Shown here piece by piece: positions 22,506-31,130 of a stretch of 42,287 nt of DNA. The stretch spans positions 1 through 42,287 of the forward strand of contig JACMLN010000035.1 in the NCBI GenBank assembly GCA_014379585.1, read 5' to 3'. Source of the stretch: Gloeobacterales cyanobacterium ES-bin-313 (GTDB lineage: Bacteria > Cyanobacteriota > Cyanobacteriia > Gloeobacterales > Gloeobacteraceae). Numbering within the stretch: the stretch's first letter is position 1; the number at the start of each line of letters is the position of its first letter. The notes beneath the pieces were generated by a model. That model was not told where the DNA came from and made no database searches. It worked only from the letters and a program-made list of their open reading frames with translations. Made by a program: the position numbers and the translations under genes.

Positions 22506-23789
22506 ATGGCCAAATCAGCAGCGACACCTGTGCAGATGCTGCGCTTCCAGGCCGCCTCTCTACTCGTCTACCAAAATGTTCTCGCCGACGAAGTTGGTGC
22601 TGCCTTTCTTGACCTCTTGGACACAGTTGATCTTCGTGGTAAGGAGGACAAGATTGCCTGCCTACAAGCCTACGGTCGGCTGTTTCATGCCCTTGCGAAA
22701 GTCGGAAGAAGTTGGCAATCACACCTCATTCACAGAATTCTAGAGGCTGAAAATCCATTTACTCTTCAGGCTCAATCACCAATGGCATTACCTGAAGGGC
22801 TGGCTGCTGCTGCCCGTCACGATCTAGAATGCCTGCAACATCTTTATCAATGTAGCGCTGTTCAGATCGCAAGTTTACTGAAAGCAATTGTGGCGAAGTT
22901 TTCGCTTCCACTCTTGCCAGAAGGTCTTGCTCGACCGCCCTATTCTTGTTTGGAAACGGCTAATCACTGGCCGGAGTGCTTATCCGATTTGGTCACGTAT
23001 TATCAGAAAAACGGGGTTGGCCTGTTTGCCCGCTTTCGTGCCCTGCGGTGGCAAGCTGGGCAAATTGTTGGTATTGCTTCCCCTGATAGCATCGATCTCG
23101 ATTACTTAGTCGGCTACGAAACGCAAAAACAACTCTTGCTCAAAAATACTGAATTTTTATTAGCGGGTTATTCAGCACTACATGTATTACTGTATGGCAG
23201 CCGTGGCTCTGGAAAATCTTCCCTCGTCAAAGCATTGATGAGCAGGTACGGCGATCAGGGTTTGCGTCTGATCGAAGTGACGAAAGCGGATTTAGAACAT
23301 CTACCAACGATTGTTGAAACCTTGCGTTCCCTACCTCAGAAGTTTATTCTTTTTGTCGATGATCTCTCCTTTGAAGAAGACGAAAACAGTTACAAAGCAC
23401 TCAAAGTTGTTCTCGAAGGCAACCTCACCGGACGACCGCAAAATGTCGTCATCTATGCAACTTCGAATCGCAAACATCTGATCCGAGAATTTTTTGGCGA
23501 CCGCCCCGATCCAAGCAATCTCGATGAAGTCCATGCCTGGGATACTGTTCAGGAAAAACTGTCTCTTAGTGACCGTTTCGGTTTGACCTTGACGTTCATC
23601 CCAGCGGATCAAAAAACCTATTTGCGCATCGTTCATCACCTCGCCCAGCAATCCGGAATTTGCATAGCCCCGGAAGATTTAGAACGTCGTGCCCTTCAGT
23701 GGGTTGCCCATCACAATGGCCGTTCTGGTCGGACTGCGCGCCAATTTATCGATTTCTTGCAAGCCGAAATAGCGCTTCCCAAGCAGTAA
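22506..23789 (+). CDS. DUF815 AAA-type ATPase
   Basis: The 427-residue protein has an N-terminal helical half (1-200) and a C-terminal AAA-like ATPase matching DUF815. Visible are IDLDYLVGYETQKQLLLKNT, Walker A GSRGSGKS at 231-238, Walker B FILFVDDLSFEE, VVIYATSNRKHLIREFF as the sensor 1 region, and LSDRFGLTLTF with the Arg. DUF815 proteins are common in bacteria and their role is not established. It overlaps no gene; upstream are the hydroxylase and the 75-aa protein on the same strand. Confidence 0.83.
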   Translation: MAKSAATPVQMLRFQAASLLVYQNVLADEVGAAFLDLLDTVDLRGKEDKIACLQAYGRLFHALAKVGRSWQSHLIHRILEAENPFTLQAQSPMALPEGLAAAARHDLECLQHLYQCSAVQIASLLKAIVAKFSLPLLPEGLARPPYSCLETANHWPECLSDLVTYYQKNGVGLFARFRALRWQAGQIVGIASPDSIDLDYLVGYETQKQLLLKNTEFLLAGYSALHVLLYGSRGSGKSSLVKALMSRYGDQGLRLIEVTKADLEHLPTIVETLRSLPQKFILFVDDLSFEEDENSYKALKVVLEGNLTGRPQNVVIYATSNRKHLIREFFGDRPDPSNLDEVHAWDTVQEKLSLSDRFGLTLTFIPADQKTYLRIVHHLAQQSGICIAPEDLERRALQWVAHHNGRSGRTARQFIDFLQAEIALPKQ

Positions 23790-23819
23790 GATCACTCAGG
23801 ACAGATCGGAAGGTTTTGG

Positions 23820-25682
23820 ATGAAGCGTTGGTGGATCGGGGCGATGGTTTTTGTGGCTGGGTTGATTCCGACCCTGGTTCGCGCCGAAACACCTAAGGTG
23901 GTCGAGTGCGATCTGTTTGTTGCTGGCGGTGGCTTGGGGGGTGTGGCAGCGGCTTTAGAAGCTTTGCAGATGAAGAAAAAAGTCTGCATGAGCGAGATCA
24001 CCGACTGGGTGGGAGGGCAAGCGACACAGCAGGGGGTCTCTGCCCTCGATGAACGACCTTTGCAGCGATCCTCGCCAGACTTATTTCCGAAAGGCTACAG
24101 CAATTTCCGCAAGGCAGTGCGTGAAAAATATGGTGGTGAAACGAACCCAGGTCGCTGTTGGGTGAGTGAACTCTGCTTTTCTCCTCGCATTGGTGCTCAG
24201 GTGCTTTCGGAAACCCTAGAGCCTTACCGACGCTCCGGGCAGTTGGTCTTGCTGCACAACACAGTCGTCAAAGATATAAATATTTCTGGCAATCAAATCC
24301 AGGAAGTCACGACAATTACCCACAGCGCTAGAAAGGGAGCAGAATCTGCCAACAGCCGCCCCCTTTCCTACTTTTTACTCGACTGGTACGACCCCAATCC
24401 GAGCGAAGCATTTTTGAAGACGACGACCCGCTTCATCGCGCCTGAAAGTCGCCGTGGTCGCACCCTCCCCTGGATGGTGATCGATGCGACGGAGACCGGG
24501 GAACTTCTGCCTTTAGCGGGGATTCCTTATCGGCTTGGCACCGACCCTCAAACCCGCTACGAGCCAAGTGCTAGCCCGAACGGGGTAGATCCCTACTGCA
24601 CCCAGGGATTTACCTATCCTTTTGTGATGGAGCAAGTCGAAAATGCTCCTGAAACCCCCGATAAGCCGAGCTTTTACGATTCACCTTTTCATGGGGGCTA
24701 TTACAGTTACGAAAAGCCCAGCTTCGACTTCGCTAAGATCTTCACTTACCGTCGGATCAAGGGCAAAGTCGAGGGTTTGACAGCGCAAAGCCTCAGCCCA
24801 GGAGATCAAACCCTTCAGAATTGGACGTGGGGCAACGATTGGCGACTCTCAACCTCCTCCACCAATCTTGTGCTGACGCAGGAACAGCTGGAAACGTCGG
24901 GTCAACTGCTCAAAAGTGAATGGAAGGGTGGTTTACGGCCTCAAGCACTTCGAGATGCCGAAGATCATGCCCTCGGCTATTTCTACTGGCTTGTCGCTGG
25001 ACGTACCGACAGCAGATTACAAAAACTAGATCCGGTCTATCAAAAACCTCTCTATCCAAACTATGCCTTTCTGCGCGGCGCTGAGAGCCCCATGGGCACC
25101 GAACACGGTCTTTCGCGCTATCCCTACATCCGCGAGGCACGTCGCATTATTGGCCGGCCTTCCATGAGCTACCCCAACGGTTTTGCGATCTACGAGATGG
25201 ATATTTCCCGTGCCCGCCAAGACGAACTGCTCAATAAAGATAAGCCCTACTTGTTTTTTGACAGCGTTGGGGTGGGCCAATATCCCATCGACTTTCATCC
25301 TTGCCTCAAAGAAAATTTTGAGGGTTCGACCTCCGAAGCGAGGGAAGCACCCGCGGCGAGTTTTCCCTACCAGGTGCCACTGCGGGCACTGATTCCCCAA
25401 AAAATTGACAACTTACTCGTAAGTTCCAAAAATATTGCCACGACCCACATCACCAATGGTGCTTATCGGGTACATCCCGTTGAGTGGTCGATCGGCGCTG
25501 CCGCTGGGACAACCTCCGCTTTCGCCCTCGACGAAGATGCTATTCCGGCCAATTTTGTCACCCAGACTCCCCAAGCAGATCACTTGCTCTACGCACTGAA
25601 AGCGCTGCTAAAGCGCCAAGGCAATCCCTACGCCTTCGAGAATGCAACCATTTTTGAAACGAAGTGGGCGGATCACAAATAG
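23820..25682 (+). CDS. Exported FAD-dependent oxidoreductase
   Basis: The 620-residue protein has a signal peptide (MKRWWIGAMVFVAGLIPTLV, cleavage after RA-like residues near 22). An FAD-binding Rossmann motif follows at once (DLFVAGGGLGGVAAALEALQ, GGGLGG at 36-41). SEITDWVGGQATQQGVSALD continues the pattern seen in FAD_oxidored family members, and near the C-terminus comes NIATTHITNGAYRVHPVEWSIGAAAG. The substrate is unknown. The signal has no twin-arginine, although folded FAD proteins usually travel by Tat. It is followed by a good rho-independent terminator at 25829. Confidence 0.82.
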   Translation: MKRWWIGAMVFVAGLIPTLVRAETPKVVECDLFVAGGGLGGVAAALEALQMKKKVCMSEITDWVGGQATQQGVSALDERPLQRSSPDLFPKGYSNFRKAVREKYGGETNPGRCWVSELCFSPRIGAQVLSETLEPYRRSGQLVLLHNTVVKDINISGNQIQEVTTITHSARKGAESANSRPLSYFLLDWYDPNPSEAFLKTTTRFIAPESRRGRTLPWMVIDATETGELLPLAGIPYRLGTDPQTRYEPSASPNGVDPYCTQGFTYPFVMEQVENAPETPDKPSFYDSPFHGGYYSYEKPSFDFAKIFTYRRIKGKVEGLTAQSLSPGDQTLQNWTWGNDWRLSTSSTNLVLTQEQLETSGQLLKSEWKGGLRPQALRDAEDHALGYFYWLVAGRTDSRLQKLDPVYQKPLYPNYAFLRGAESPMGTEHGLSRYPYIREARRIIGRPSMSYPNGFAIYEMDISRARQDELLNKDKPYLFFDSVGVGQYPIDFHPCLKENFEGSTSEAREAPAASFPYQVPLRALIPQKIDNLLVSSKNIATTHITNGAYRVHPVEWSIGAAAGTTSAFALDEDAIPANFVTQTPQADHLLYALKALLKRQGNPYAFENATIFETKWADHK

Positions 25683-25828
25683 TCAATGCTGGATTTACGC
25701 AGTCCAAACGTATGCGCTTCCAAAAAAATAGTTGAAAAATGATCTAGATCTCGCGCTTTGCCTGCATATTTCTGCGACTTCAGAACTATTCCTTTTTGTA
25801 TACGGTAACCCCCTTCCTTTTTTTGCCA

Positions 25829-25856
25829 CCCGCTGCCCTGCAAGCAGCGGGTTTTT
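25829..25856 (+). terminator. Rho-independent terminator after the FAD oxidoreductase gene
   Basis: CCCGCTGC (25829-25836), loop CCTGCAA, GCAGCGGG (25844-25851), then TTTTT: a perfect 8-bp GC-rich stem with a U run. This is the best classical terminator in the window. It also separates the oxidoreductase from folC, which begins 40 bases further on, so folC needs its own promoter or leader. Confidence 0.85.
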
Positions 25857-25895
25857 GCACTACTATCGAAAACGTCCTTCAACGCTGCAAAATCT

Positions 25896-27134
25896 TTGGG
25901 CTATCAAGATAATCTGGATCGTCTACAGCGCTTCGGTGTTCATCTTGGTCTAGAGCGCATCCAGGCTCTGTTGACCGAATTGGGCAACCCAGAACAAAGT
26001 TTTCCAGTCATCCACGTCGCCGGCACCAACGGCAAAGGCTCCGTCTGTGCCTACCTCAGCCATATGCTTCAATCCGCAGGCTATCGCGTGGGTCGCTACA
26101 CCTCGCCGCACCTGATCGACTGGCGTGAGCGGATCTGGATCGATGGTGCGCTGATTCCCTCTGAGGATTTCCAAGCGTGTTTACAGCGCATCGACGAGGC
26201 TGCGAATCGTCTCAGTGCAGAGCTTGGAAAAGTCACGCAATTTGAAGTTCTGACAGCCGCTGCTTTTATTTACTTTGCGCAGCAAAAGATCGATGTCGGT
26301 GTGATCGAAGTTGGCTTGGGCGGCAGATTAGATGCAACGAACGTCTTCAAGCAGCCGCTAGTAAGCGTGATCACAGGCATCAGCTACGACCACCAAGAAC
26401 AGCTGGGAAGCACCCTGACAGAAATTGCCCGCGAGAAAGCCGGGATTTTGCGCTCTGGAACCCCCCTCGTCAGCGCGCCTTTGGGTTTGGAGGCCCGTCA
26501 AGCCGTGGCGGAAATGGCAAAACGTTTGGGGGTGGCTGTCACCATTGCCTATCCGGCTCGGCGGCTAGGAGGCGATTTAGCTCAGTGGGAGGCAATCACC
26601 TACCAGTTGCCCCTGGCTGGGGATGTGCAGTTGCAAAATAGTGCCACAGCGTTGCAGGTTTGTCGCCTCCTCCAACATCAAGGCTGGAAAATCACTGACC
26701 AAGACTTGACCAAAGGTATTGCGCTAACCACCTGGGCAGGGCGTTGTCAGTGGATCGAACCTGATTTGTTGATCGACGGTGCCCACAATCCTCAAGCTGC
26801 ACAGTATTTGCGTCAATACTTAGATCAAGGTTTTGCTGAACAACCCATTGTTTGGATCATTGGCATTCTAAAATCCAAGGATGCAAAGACGATTCTTTCC
26901 GCCCTCATTCGACCTATGGATCAAGTCTTCACGGTACCTGTCCCCGATGCTGTCTGTTTTGGGAGCGAGGAACTTGCTGATCTTGCGCAGACGCTCGGTG
27001 CCCATGCAACTCCACAGGAAAGCTGGCAAGTTGCTTTGCAAAATTCACCGAAGGCTGCGATAAAAGTCCTCTGTGGTTCGCTCTATTTGGTCGGCGATTT
27101 TCTCAGCGCAAGAACCGCAGAATTGCCTCGTTGA
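25896..27134 (+). CDS. folC: Bifunctional folylpolyglutamate/dihydrofolate synthase
   Basis: FolC adds glutamate to dihydropteroate and to folates in an ATP-dependent reaction. The 412-residue protein shows LGLERIQALL, the P-loop HVAGTNGKGSVCAYLS, RYTSPHLIDWRERI, EVGLGGRLDATN, SYDHQEQLGSTLTEIAREKA and LIDGAHNPQAA. The only in-frame start near the expected N-terminus is TTG at 25896; no ATG is available upstream before the terminator. Its last 32 bases overlap the end of the converging alpha/beta hydrolase gene. Confidence 0.88.
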   Translation: MGYQDNLDRLQRFGVHLGLERIQALLTELGNPEQSFPVIHVAGTNGKGSVCAYLSHMLQSAGYRVGRYTSPHLIDWRERIWIDGALIPSEDFQACLQRIDEAANRLSAELGKVTQFEVLTAAAFIYFAQQKIDVGVIEVGLGGRLDATNVFKQPLVSVITGISYDHQEQLGSTLTEIAREKAGILRSGTPLVSAPLGLEARQAVAEMAKRLGVAVTIAYPARRLGGDLAQWEAITYQLPLAGDVQLQNSATALQVCRLLQHQGWKITDQDLTKGIALTTWAGRCQWIEPDLLIDGAHNPQAAQYLRQYLDQGFAEQPIVWIIGILKSKDAKTILSALIRPMDQVFTVPVPDAVCFGSEELADLAQTLGAHATPQESWQVALQNSPKAAIKVLCGSLYLVGDFLSARTAELPR

Positions 27135-27945
27135 CTTCTTTGGGGTAATGCTCTTGGGGATAGTGACCCCCTTTAGGAATGATTTCTAGATCAATTTGGC
27201 TGTGGGCATCAGCAAATATTTTGCCCATACTCTCGCCCAAGTAGCGATCTTTAGCCCCCCAAACCACCAACACATCGAAGGGTGCACCTGGTTTCTTCCA
27301 GGGGGCAAATCCCGTGGCAATCTCCGCAGTGGCAGCGGCAAGTTGGAGATTGCGCACCGAAAGCATCAGCGCCCTGCCTGCGTCGCCACTGCTGCTGTAG
27401 GGAGCACGGTAAATGGCGAGGTCAACATTCTCGATCTGCCAGCCCCCGTACTCCAAGGCATTGTCCACAGAGAGGGGATTTTGGGTGAGCATGTCACCGA
27501 GCAAAGGCCAGCCCAACTGCTTCAGCCGTCCCGGTAATTTGGCTGCCGTCGAGAGCGGCGCATTCAAGATCACGAGTTTTTTGATCCGTTTTGGGAAGCG
27601 CAGCGCGTACTGAACCCCCACGGAGCCTAAAAACCCCTGAACTACCAAGATGCACCGATCAATGCTCAGACCATCCAAAAAGCCACCCAACGCTTTTAAA
27701 AATGCTTCTGGGCTGTAGGTAAATTCAGATTTATCGGGCTTGCTAGATTCCCCAAAGCCGATCCAATCGGGAGCAATCACCCGGAAGCCAGCCTGGGCGA
27801 GATCAGGAATCACTTCTCGCCAAGCGTAGCTGTGGGCAGGCATTCCGTGCAAAAGCACAATCGGAATGCCTGCCAACGCACCATTGGCCTCCAGGTAGAA
27901 CCAGCGGAGGCCACCTACCTCGATTGACTGTTCGGCAATCAGCAA
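27103..27945 (-). CDS. Alpha/beta hydrolase-fold protein lacking the usual nucleophile
   Basis: The 280-residue protein has the fold's landmarks: LLHGMPAHSYAWREVIPDLA, APDWIGFGESSKPD, and the final catalytic-type His in PKGGHYPQEHYP. At the nucleophile elbow it reads LVVQGFLGSVG, so Gly104 sits where Ser, Asp or Cys is expected (compare VVQDWGG in haloalkane dehalogenases). I recall cyanobacterial and plastid relatives with the same QGF/QGY sequence, so this is probably a family trait rather than a mutation. Catalysis, if any, is non-canonical. The gene follows the secreted-protein gene at 27948 on the same strand by two bases and overlaps folC at its 3' end. Confidence 0.82.
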   Translation of the reverse strand: MLIAEQSIEVGGLRWFYLEANGALAGIPIVLLHGMPAHSYAWREVIPDLAQAGFRVIAPDWIGFGESSKPDKSEFTYSPEAFLKALGGFLDGLSIDRCILVVQGFLGSVGVQYALRFPKRIKKLVILNAPLSTAAKLPGRLKQLGWPLLGDMLTQNPLSVDNALEYGGWQIENVDLAIYRAPYSSSGDAGRALMLSVRNLQLAAATAEIATGFAPWKKPGAPFDVLVVWGAKDRYLGESMGKIFADAHSQIDLEIIPKGGHYPQEHYPKEVNEAILRFLR

Positions 27946-27947
27946 TG

Positions 27948-28763
27948 TCAGTGAACTCGTAGGGGTTCGATGAGGGTCAGCGTCATCGGTTTGTCTGGGG
28001 TGACAATCACCACAGGCTGGGTCGCACTGGCGGCACCTACCCCTGCGCCCAAGGCACCAGAAGCAATCACAGGGATCAGACCCAATCCACCCGTGAAGAT
28101 CGAGATGAGGGCACCCCCTGCTACACCGATCAGCGCCCCATTGCCTGCCTCAGCACCAACATCGCGCTTTGGGTCTTGTTGGGTAGGCAGCATATCGGTC
28201 TGGGCTTTGACCGTGTAGATGCGATCCCCAATCGAGACTTTCTCCGCCACAAACCGGGAGCCTTCCGGAAAAGACGAACGATCGCGGGGTTCGCGACGGG
28301 CTGTAGCGGGCTCTTCGTCGGGAGCCTTAAAAACAGGTTGGAAATTGCCCCAAACCGTACTTCCCTTGGGAATGACGACATCGCCTTCGTTGTCCCGCAC
28401 ATCGTTGCTAATTTGCAAAGTCATCGCCACCGAGTCGGAGGGGCTATAGATGACTTCTCGAAGCACAGCCGCTGCTAGACGGGTGCCCTTGGGCAGGTCA
28501 TATTGGATGGCATTCAAGTCAAAGCGGGGTACGGGACGCAAAACCGGTGAAGGACTGGGGATCGGTTGTGGGCTGCTCCTGTCTCCACTGGGAGGAGCAA
28601 CAGGCAGAGGGCGAACCGAAGGAGGTGGAATCAGGCGGGTTCCACTAGCTGGTGGGTTAAATTGATTTTTTTGGGGCTTGGTGAAGTCAAACTCCTTGGC
28701 TGCGGCAACCATAGGAGGTAGACAGACGCTAACCCCCAACATGAAGGCGATGATTCGACGCAT
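27948..28763 (-). CDS. Secreted protein with proline-rich and glycine-rich segments
   Basis: The 271-residue protein has a signal peptide (MRRIIAFMLGVSVCLPPMVA, cut after AAA-like residues), then a proline-rich linker (about 30-80). A beta-rich domain follows: YDLPKGTRLAAAVLREVIYS, GDVVIPKGSTVWGNF, FVAEKVSIGDRIYTVKA. A hydrophobic Gly-rich stretch comes next (ALIGVAGGALISIFTGGLGL) and a C-terminal MTLTLIEPLRV. The domain pattern recalls TrbI/VirB10-like beta barrels, which is only a fold-level impression. Two bases separate it from the hydrolase gene, suggesting an operon. Envelope location is likely. Confidence 0.65.
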   Translation of the reverse strand: MRRIIAFMLGVSVCLPPMVAAAKEFDFTKPQKNQFNPPASGTRLIPPPSVRPLPVAPPSGDRSSPQPIPSPSPVLRPVPRFDLNAIQYDLPKGTRLAAAVLREVIYSPSDSVAMTLQISNDVRDNEGDVVIPKGSTVWGNFQPVFKAPDEEPATARREPRDRSSFPEGSRFVAEKVSIGDRIYTVKAQTDMLPTQQDPKRDVGAEAGNGALIGVAGGALISIFTGGLGLIPVIASGALGAGVGAASATQPVVIVTPDKPMTLTLIEPLRVH

Positions 28764-28817
28764 GGGTGCATCTCCGCAAGTAATGGCATAAAAATATCAG
28801 AAAATCTAGATATAGTG

Positions 28818-28832
28818 TGTAACTTCCTTACA
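28818..28832. promoter_or_regulatory. TGTAA-N5-TTACA inverted repeat upstream of glnB
   Basis: Perfect 5-base arms lie about 135 bases before the glnB start, in the divergent gap with the secreted-protein gene. It resembles an NtcA box (GTA-N8-TAC), but the spacing between GTA and TAC is seven, not eight, so a canonical site is not met. CTAGATAT repeats directly at 28806-28813 and 28853-28860, on either side. glnB is NtcA-controlled in several cyanobacteria, which makes the site worth testing. Confidence 0.35.
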
Positions 28833-28885
28833 AATAGGGTGTTTCACTACCCCTAGATATTTGCAGATTTTCAAGAAAAGCATAG

Positions 28886-29305
<420 letters not shown>

Positions 29306-29306
29306 T

Positions 29307-30353
29307 CTAATCCCCCAATCCAAGCAGTTTCTCGAAGCGCACGAAATCAAAGTTGCGCTCGAGAAGCTTTTGGATACGTTTGACTTTAATCGGTTCTCGA
29401 AAGCGCACCTGTCCGAAGATGCGCTCGATAATCTCGACCGTGGCCAGGGTATCGTGGTTGACCGAGAGGATCGGCACTTCGAGTTGTTCGGCGCGGGCAA
29501 GGGTGCCCGCAGTCGGTGGCAGGTGGCCCGTTAAGATCAAGCAGGTTGTCGAAGTTTCGAGAGCCGCCAACTGGATATCTGTGCGGTCGCCCCCCGTGAT
29601 CACGGCTTTGTTTTCGGATTTGCGGAAGTATTTTAGGGCGGCATTGACGCTCATTGCGCCGATATTGAACGATTCGACCATCAAATCGAGGCGCTCTGGG
29701 CAGCAGAGTACCTCTGCGCCAAGGGCGTGGGCTAATGCTTCGACACTTAGACTGCGCAAAATTCGGTCGGCTGGCAACACACCAAACACCCCGATACCCT
29801 GACTTTCGATAAAAGGCACCAGCACCGCGCGTATATCTTCGAGGTGATCTTCAGGAACATCGTTGAGTATGGCCCCGAGCAGACGGTTGCCGAGTTGCTG
29901 ACGCAAAGCGAGCAGATTGTCGATGACCAAATCGGTGTGGTAACGACAGACCACTAAGACGCGGGCGGGCAAATGTTCTGCCAAGGCTTGCAGGGTGAGG
30001 CCGTAGAGTGCGCCTTCTTGGGGCGTCCCCGCTGCTTCGATTAAGCACACCCCCCCCGCTTGGCTGGCTCCGTAGTTGGGCAGTCGTTCCACATAGTTGA
30101 CCGTATCTTCGCCGTTGAGGCGACGACGGACTGAGCCACGATCCAAAAAAGCGAGGGGTGGCAAGATGGGTACCGCCGCGCCCAATTGGCTTTGGACAAA
30201 AAGGCAGTCTTCGTCTTCGCCACCGACTTGAAGGTTGCCAAGCGGCTTGGCATAGCGCACTTCTATATTTTTCGCGCGCAGGTGAAGGGCGAGGCCCAGG
30301 GCAATGGCAGACTTGCCACTAAAAGCTTCTGTCGATCCGATCAGCAGGTTCAC
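29307..30353 (-). CDS. DRTGG-domain, BioD-like P-loop protein (phosphotransacetylase family)
   Basis: The 348-residue protein has an N-terminal dethiobiotin synthetase-like P-loop domain (LIGSTEAFSGKSAIALGLAL, then VCLIEAAGTPQEGALYGL). The C-terminal half is DRTGG-like (LMVESFNIGAMSVNAALKYF, KAVITGGDRTDIQLAALETS, LTGHLPPTAGTL). This is the layout of the cyanobacterial proteins related to the N-terminal region of Pta. A ligand-sensing or regulatory role is usual for DRTGG domains; it has no visible acetyltransferase core. It converges with glnB (one base between stops) and follows the bifunctional nuclease gene on the same strand by 18 bases. Confidence 0.8.
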   Translation of the reverse strand: MNLLIGSTEAFSGKSAIALGLALHLRAKNIEVRYAKPLGNLQVGGEDEDCLFVQSQLGAAVPILPPLAFLDRGSVRRRLNGEDTVNYVERLPNYGASQAGGVCLIEAAGTPQEGALYGLTLQALAEHLPARVLVVCRYHTDLVIDNLLALRQQLGNRLLGAILNDVPEDHLEDIRAVLVPFIESQGIGVFGVLPADRILRSLSVEALAHALGAEVLCCPERLDLMVESFNIGAMSVNAALKYFRKSENKAVITGGDRTDIQLAALETSTTCLILTGHLPPTAGTLARAEQLEVPILSVNHDTLATVEIIERIFGQVRFREPIKVKRIQKLLERNFDFVRFEKLLGLGD

Positions 30354-30371
30354 AAAGCAGTTCTCAGTAGT

Positions 30372-30857
30372 TTAACTATCATTGGCGAAATCGCTCGGAT
30401 TAAGGGTTGCCAAAAAGCTTCGGAAGGCTTCGCGCTCCGCTTCATCCGCTTCATGATCCACAGGAATAGATGCCTCAGCGAGCACTTCTTCCATGGCCCA
30501 AATTGGGGTGTCGGTGCGCAGAGCGAGGGCAATTGCATCGCTAGGCCGCGAATCGATGTCTTTGCGCAGTTCGCCACGTCGCAGAGTAATCAGCGCGTAA
30601 AAGGTATTGTTTTGAAGGGCGTGTATGACAATTTTTTCGACGACCATGTCGCCCTCTTTGCAGATGATCGCCAACAGATCGTGGGTCATCGGGCGGGGTG
30701 GGCGTTGGCCTTCAAGAGCCTGGAGAATCGCATTGGCTTCCGACTTGCCTATCCAGATGGGTAAAGCACGTCGATCATGCAAATCTCGCAGAATGACAAT
30801 GGGTAGACGGCTTGCTGCATCGAGTGCAATCGCCGCTACCTTCATCTCTACTGCCAT
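30372..30857 (-). CDS. Bifunctional nuclease family protein (DUF151)
   Basis: The 161-residue protein matches the BFN/DUF151 family: VILRDLHDRRALPIWIGKSE, ANAILQALEGQRPPRPMTHD, VIHALQNNTFYALITLRRG, DSRPSDAIALALRTDTPIWA. In plants related proteins have RNase and DNase activity; bacterial roles are unclear. The C-terminal 30 residues are acidic. The start at 30857 (MAVEMKVAAI) is favoured; the ATG at 30884 adds nine residues. Next on the strand is the DRTGG gene. Confidence 0.85.
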   Translation of the reverse strand: MAVEMKVAAIALDAASRLPIVILRDLHDRRALPIWIGKSEANAILQALEGQRPPRPMTHDLLAIICKEGDMVVEKIVIHALQNNTFYALITLRRGELRKDIDSRPSDAIALALRTDTPIWAMEEVLAEASIPVDHEADEAEREAFRSFLATLNPSDFANDS

Positions 30858-31130
30858 GAACAACCTCTCTACGCTTCGAATCATCGAATCGTGGCACTGA
30901 TCCTATTCGATCAGACTGCCCATTTGACAAGCGACTTCTTCTTTGCTCTCCCTCAGGTAAAAATCCAGTCATTGCTTTGCCCCGGAGCCAAGTGGGAGAG
31001 AGCAACTACGCTATGCTATGCTTTGCCTGGTATTTCTGGCCTGCTAGCGTGGCGCAAACGGAAGAGGATTCCATCGTTGCGTTGAGGCTGGCACCCAAAA
31101 ACTATGGACTGCGTACGCATGGTTGCAAGA

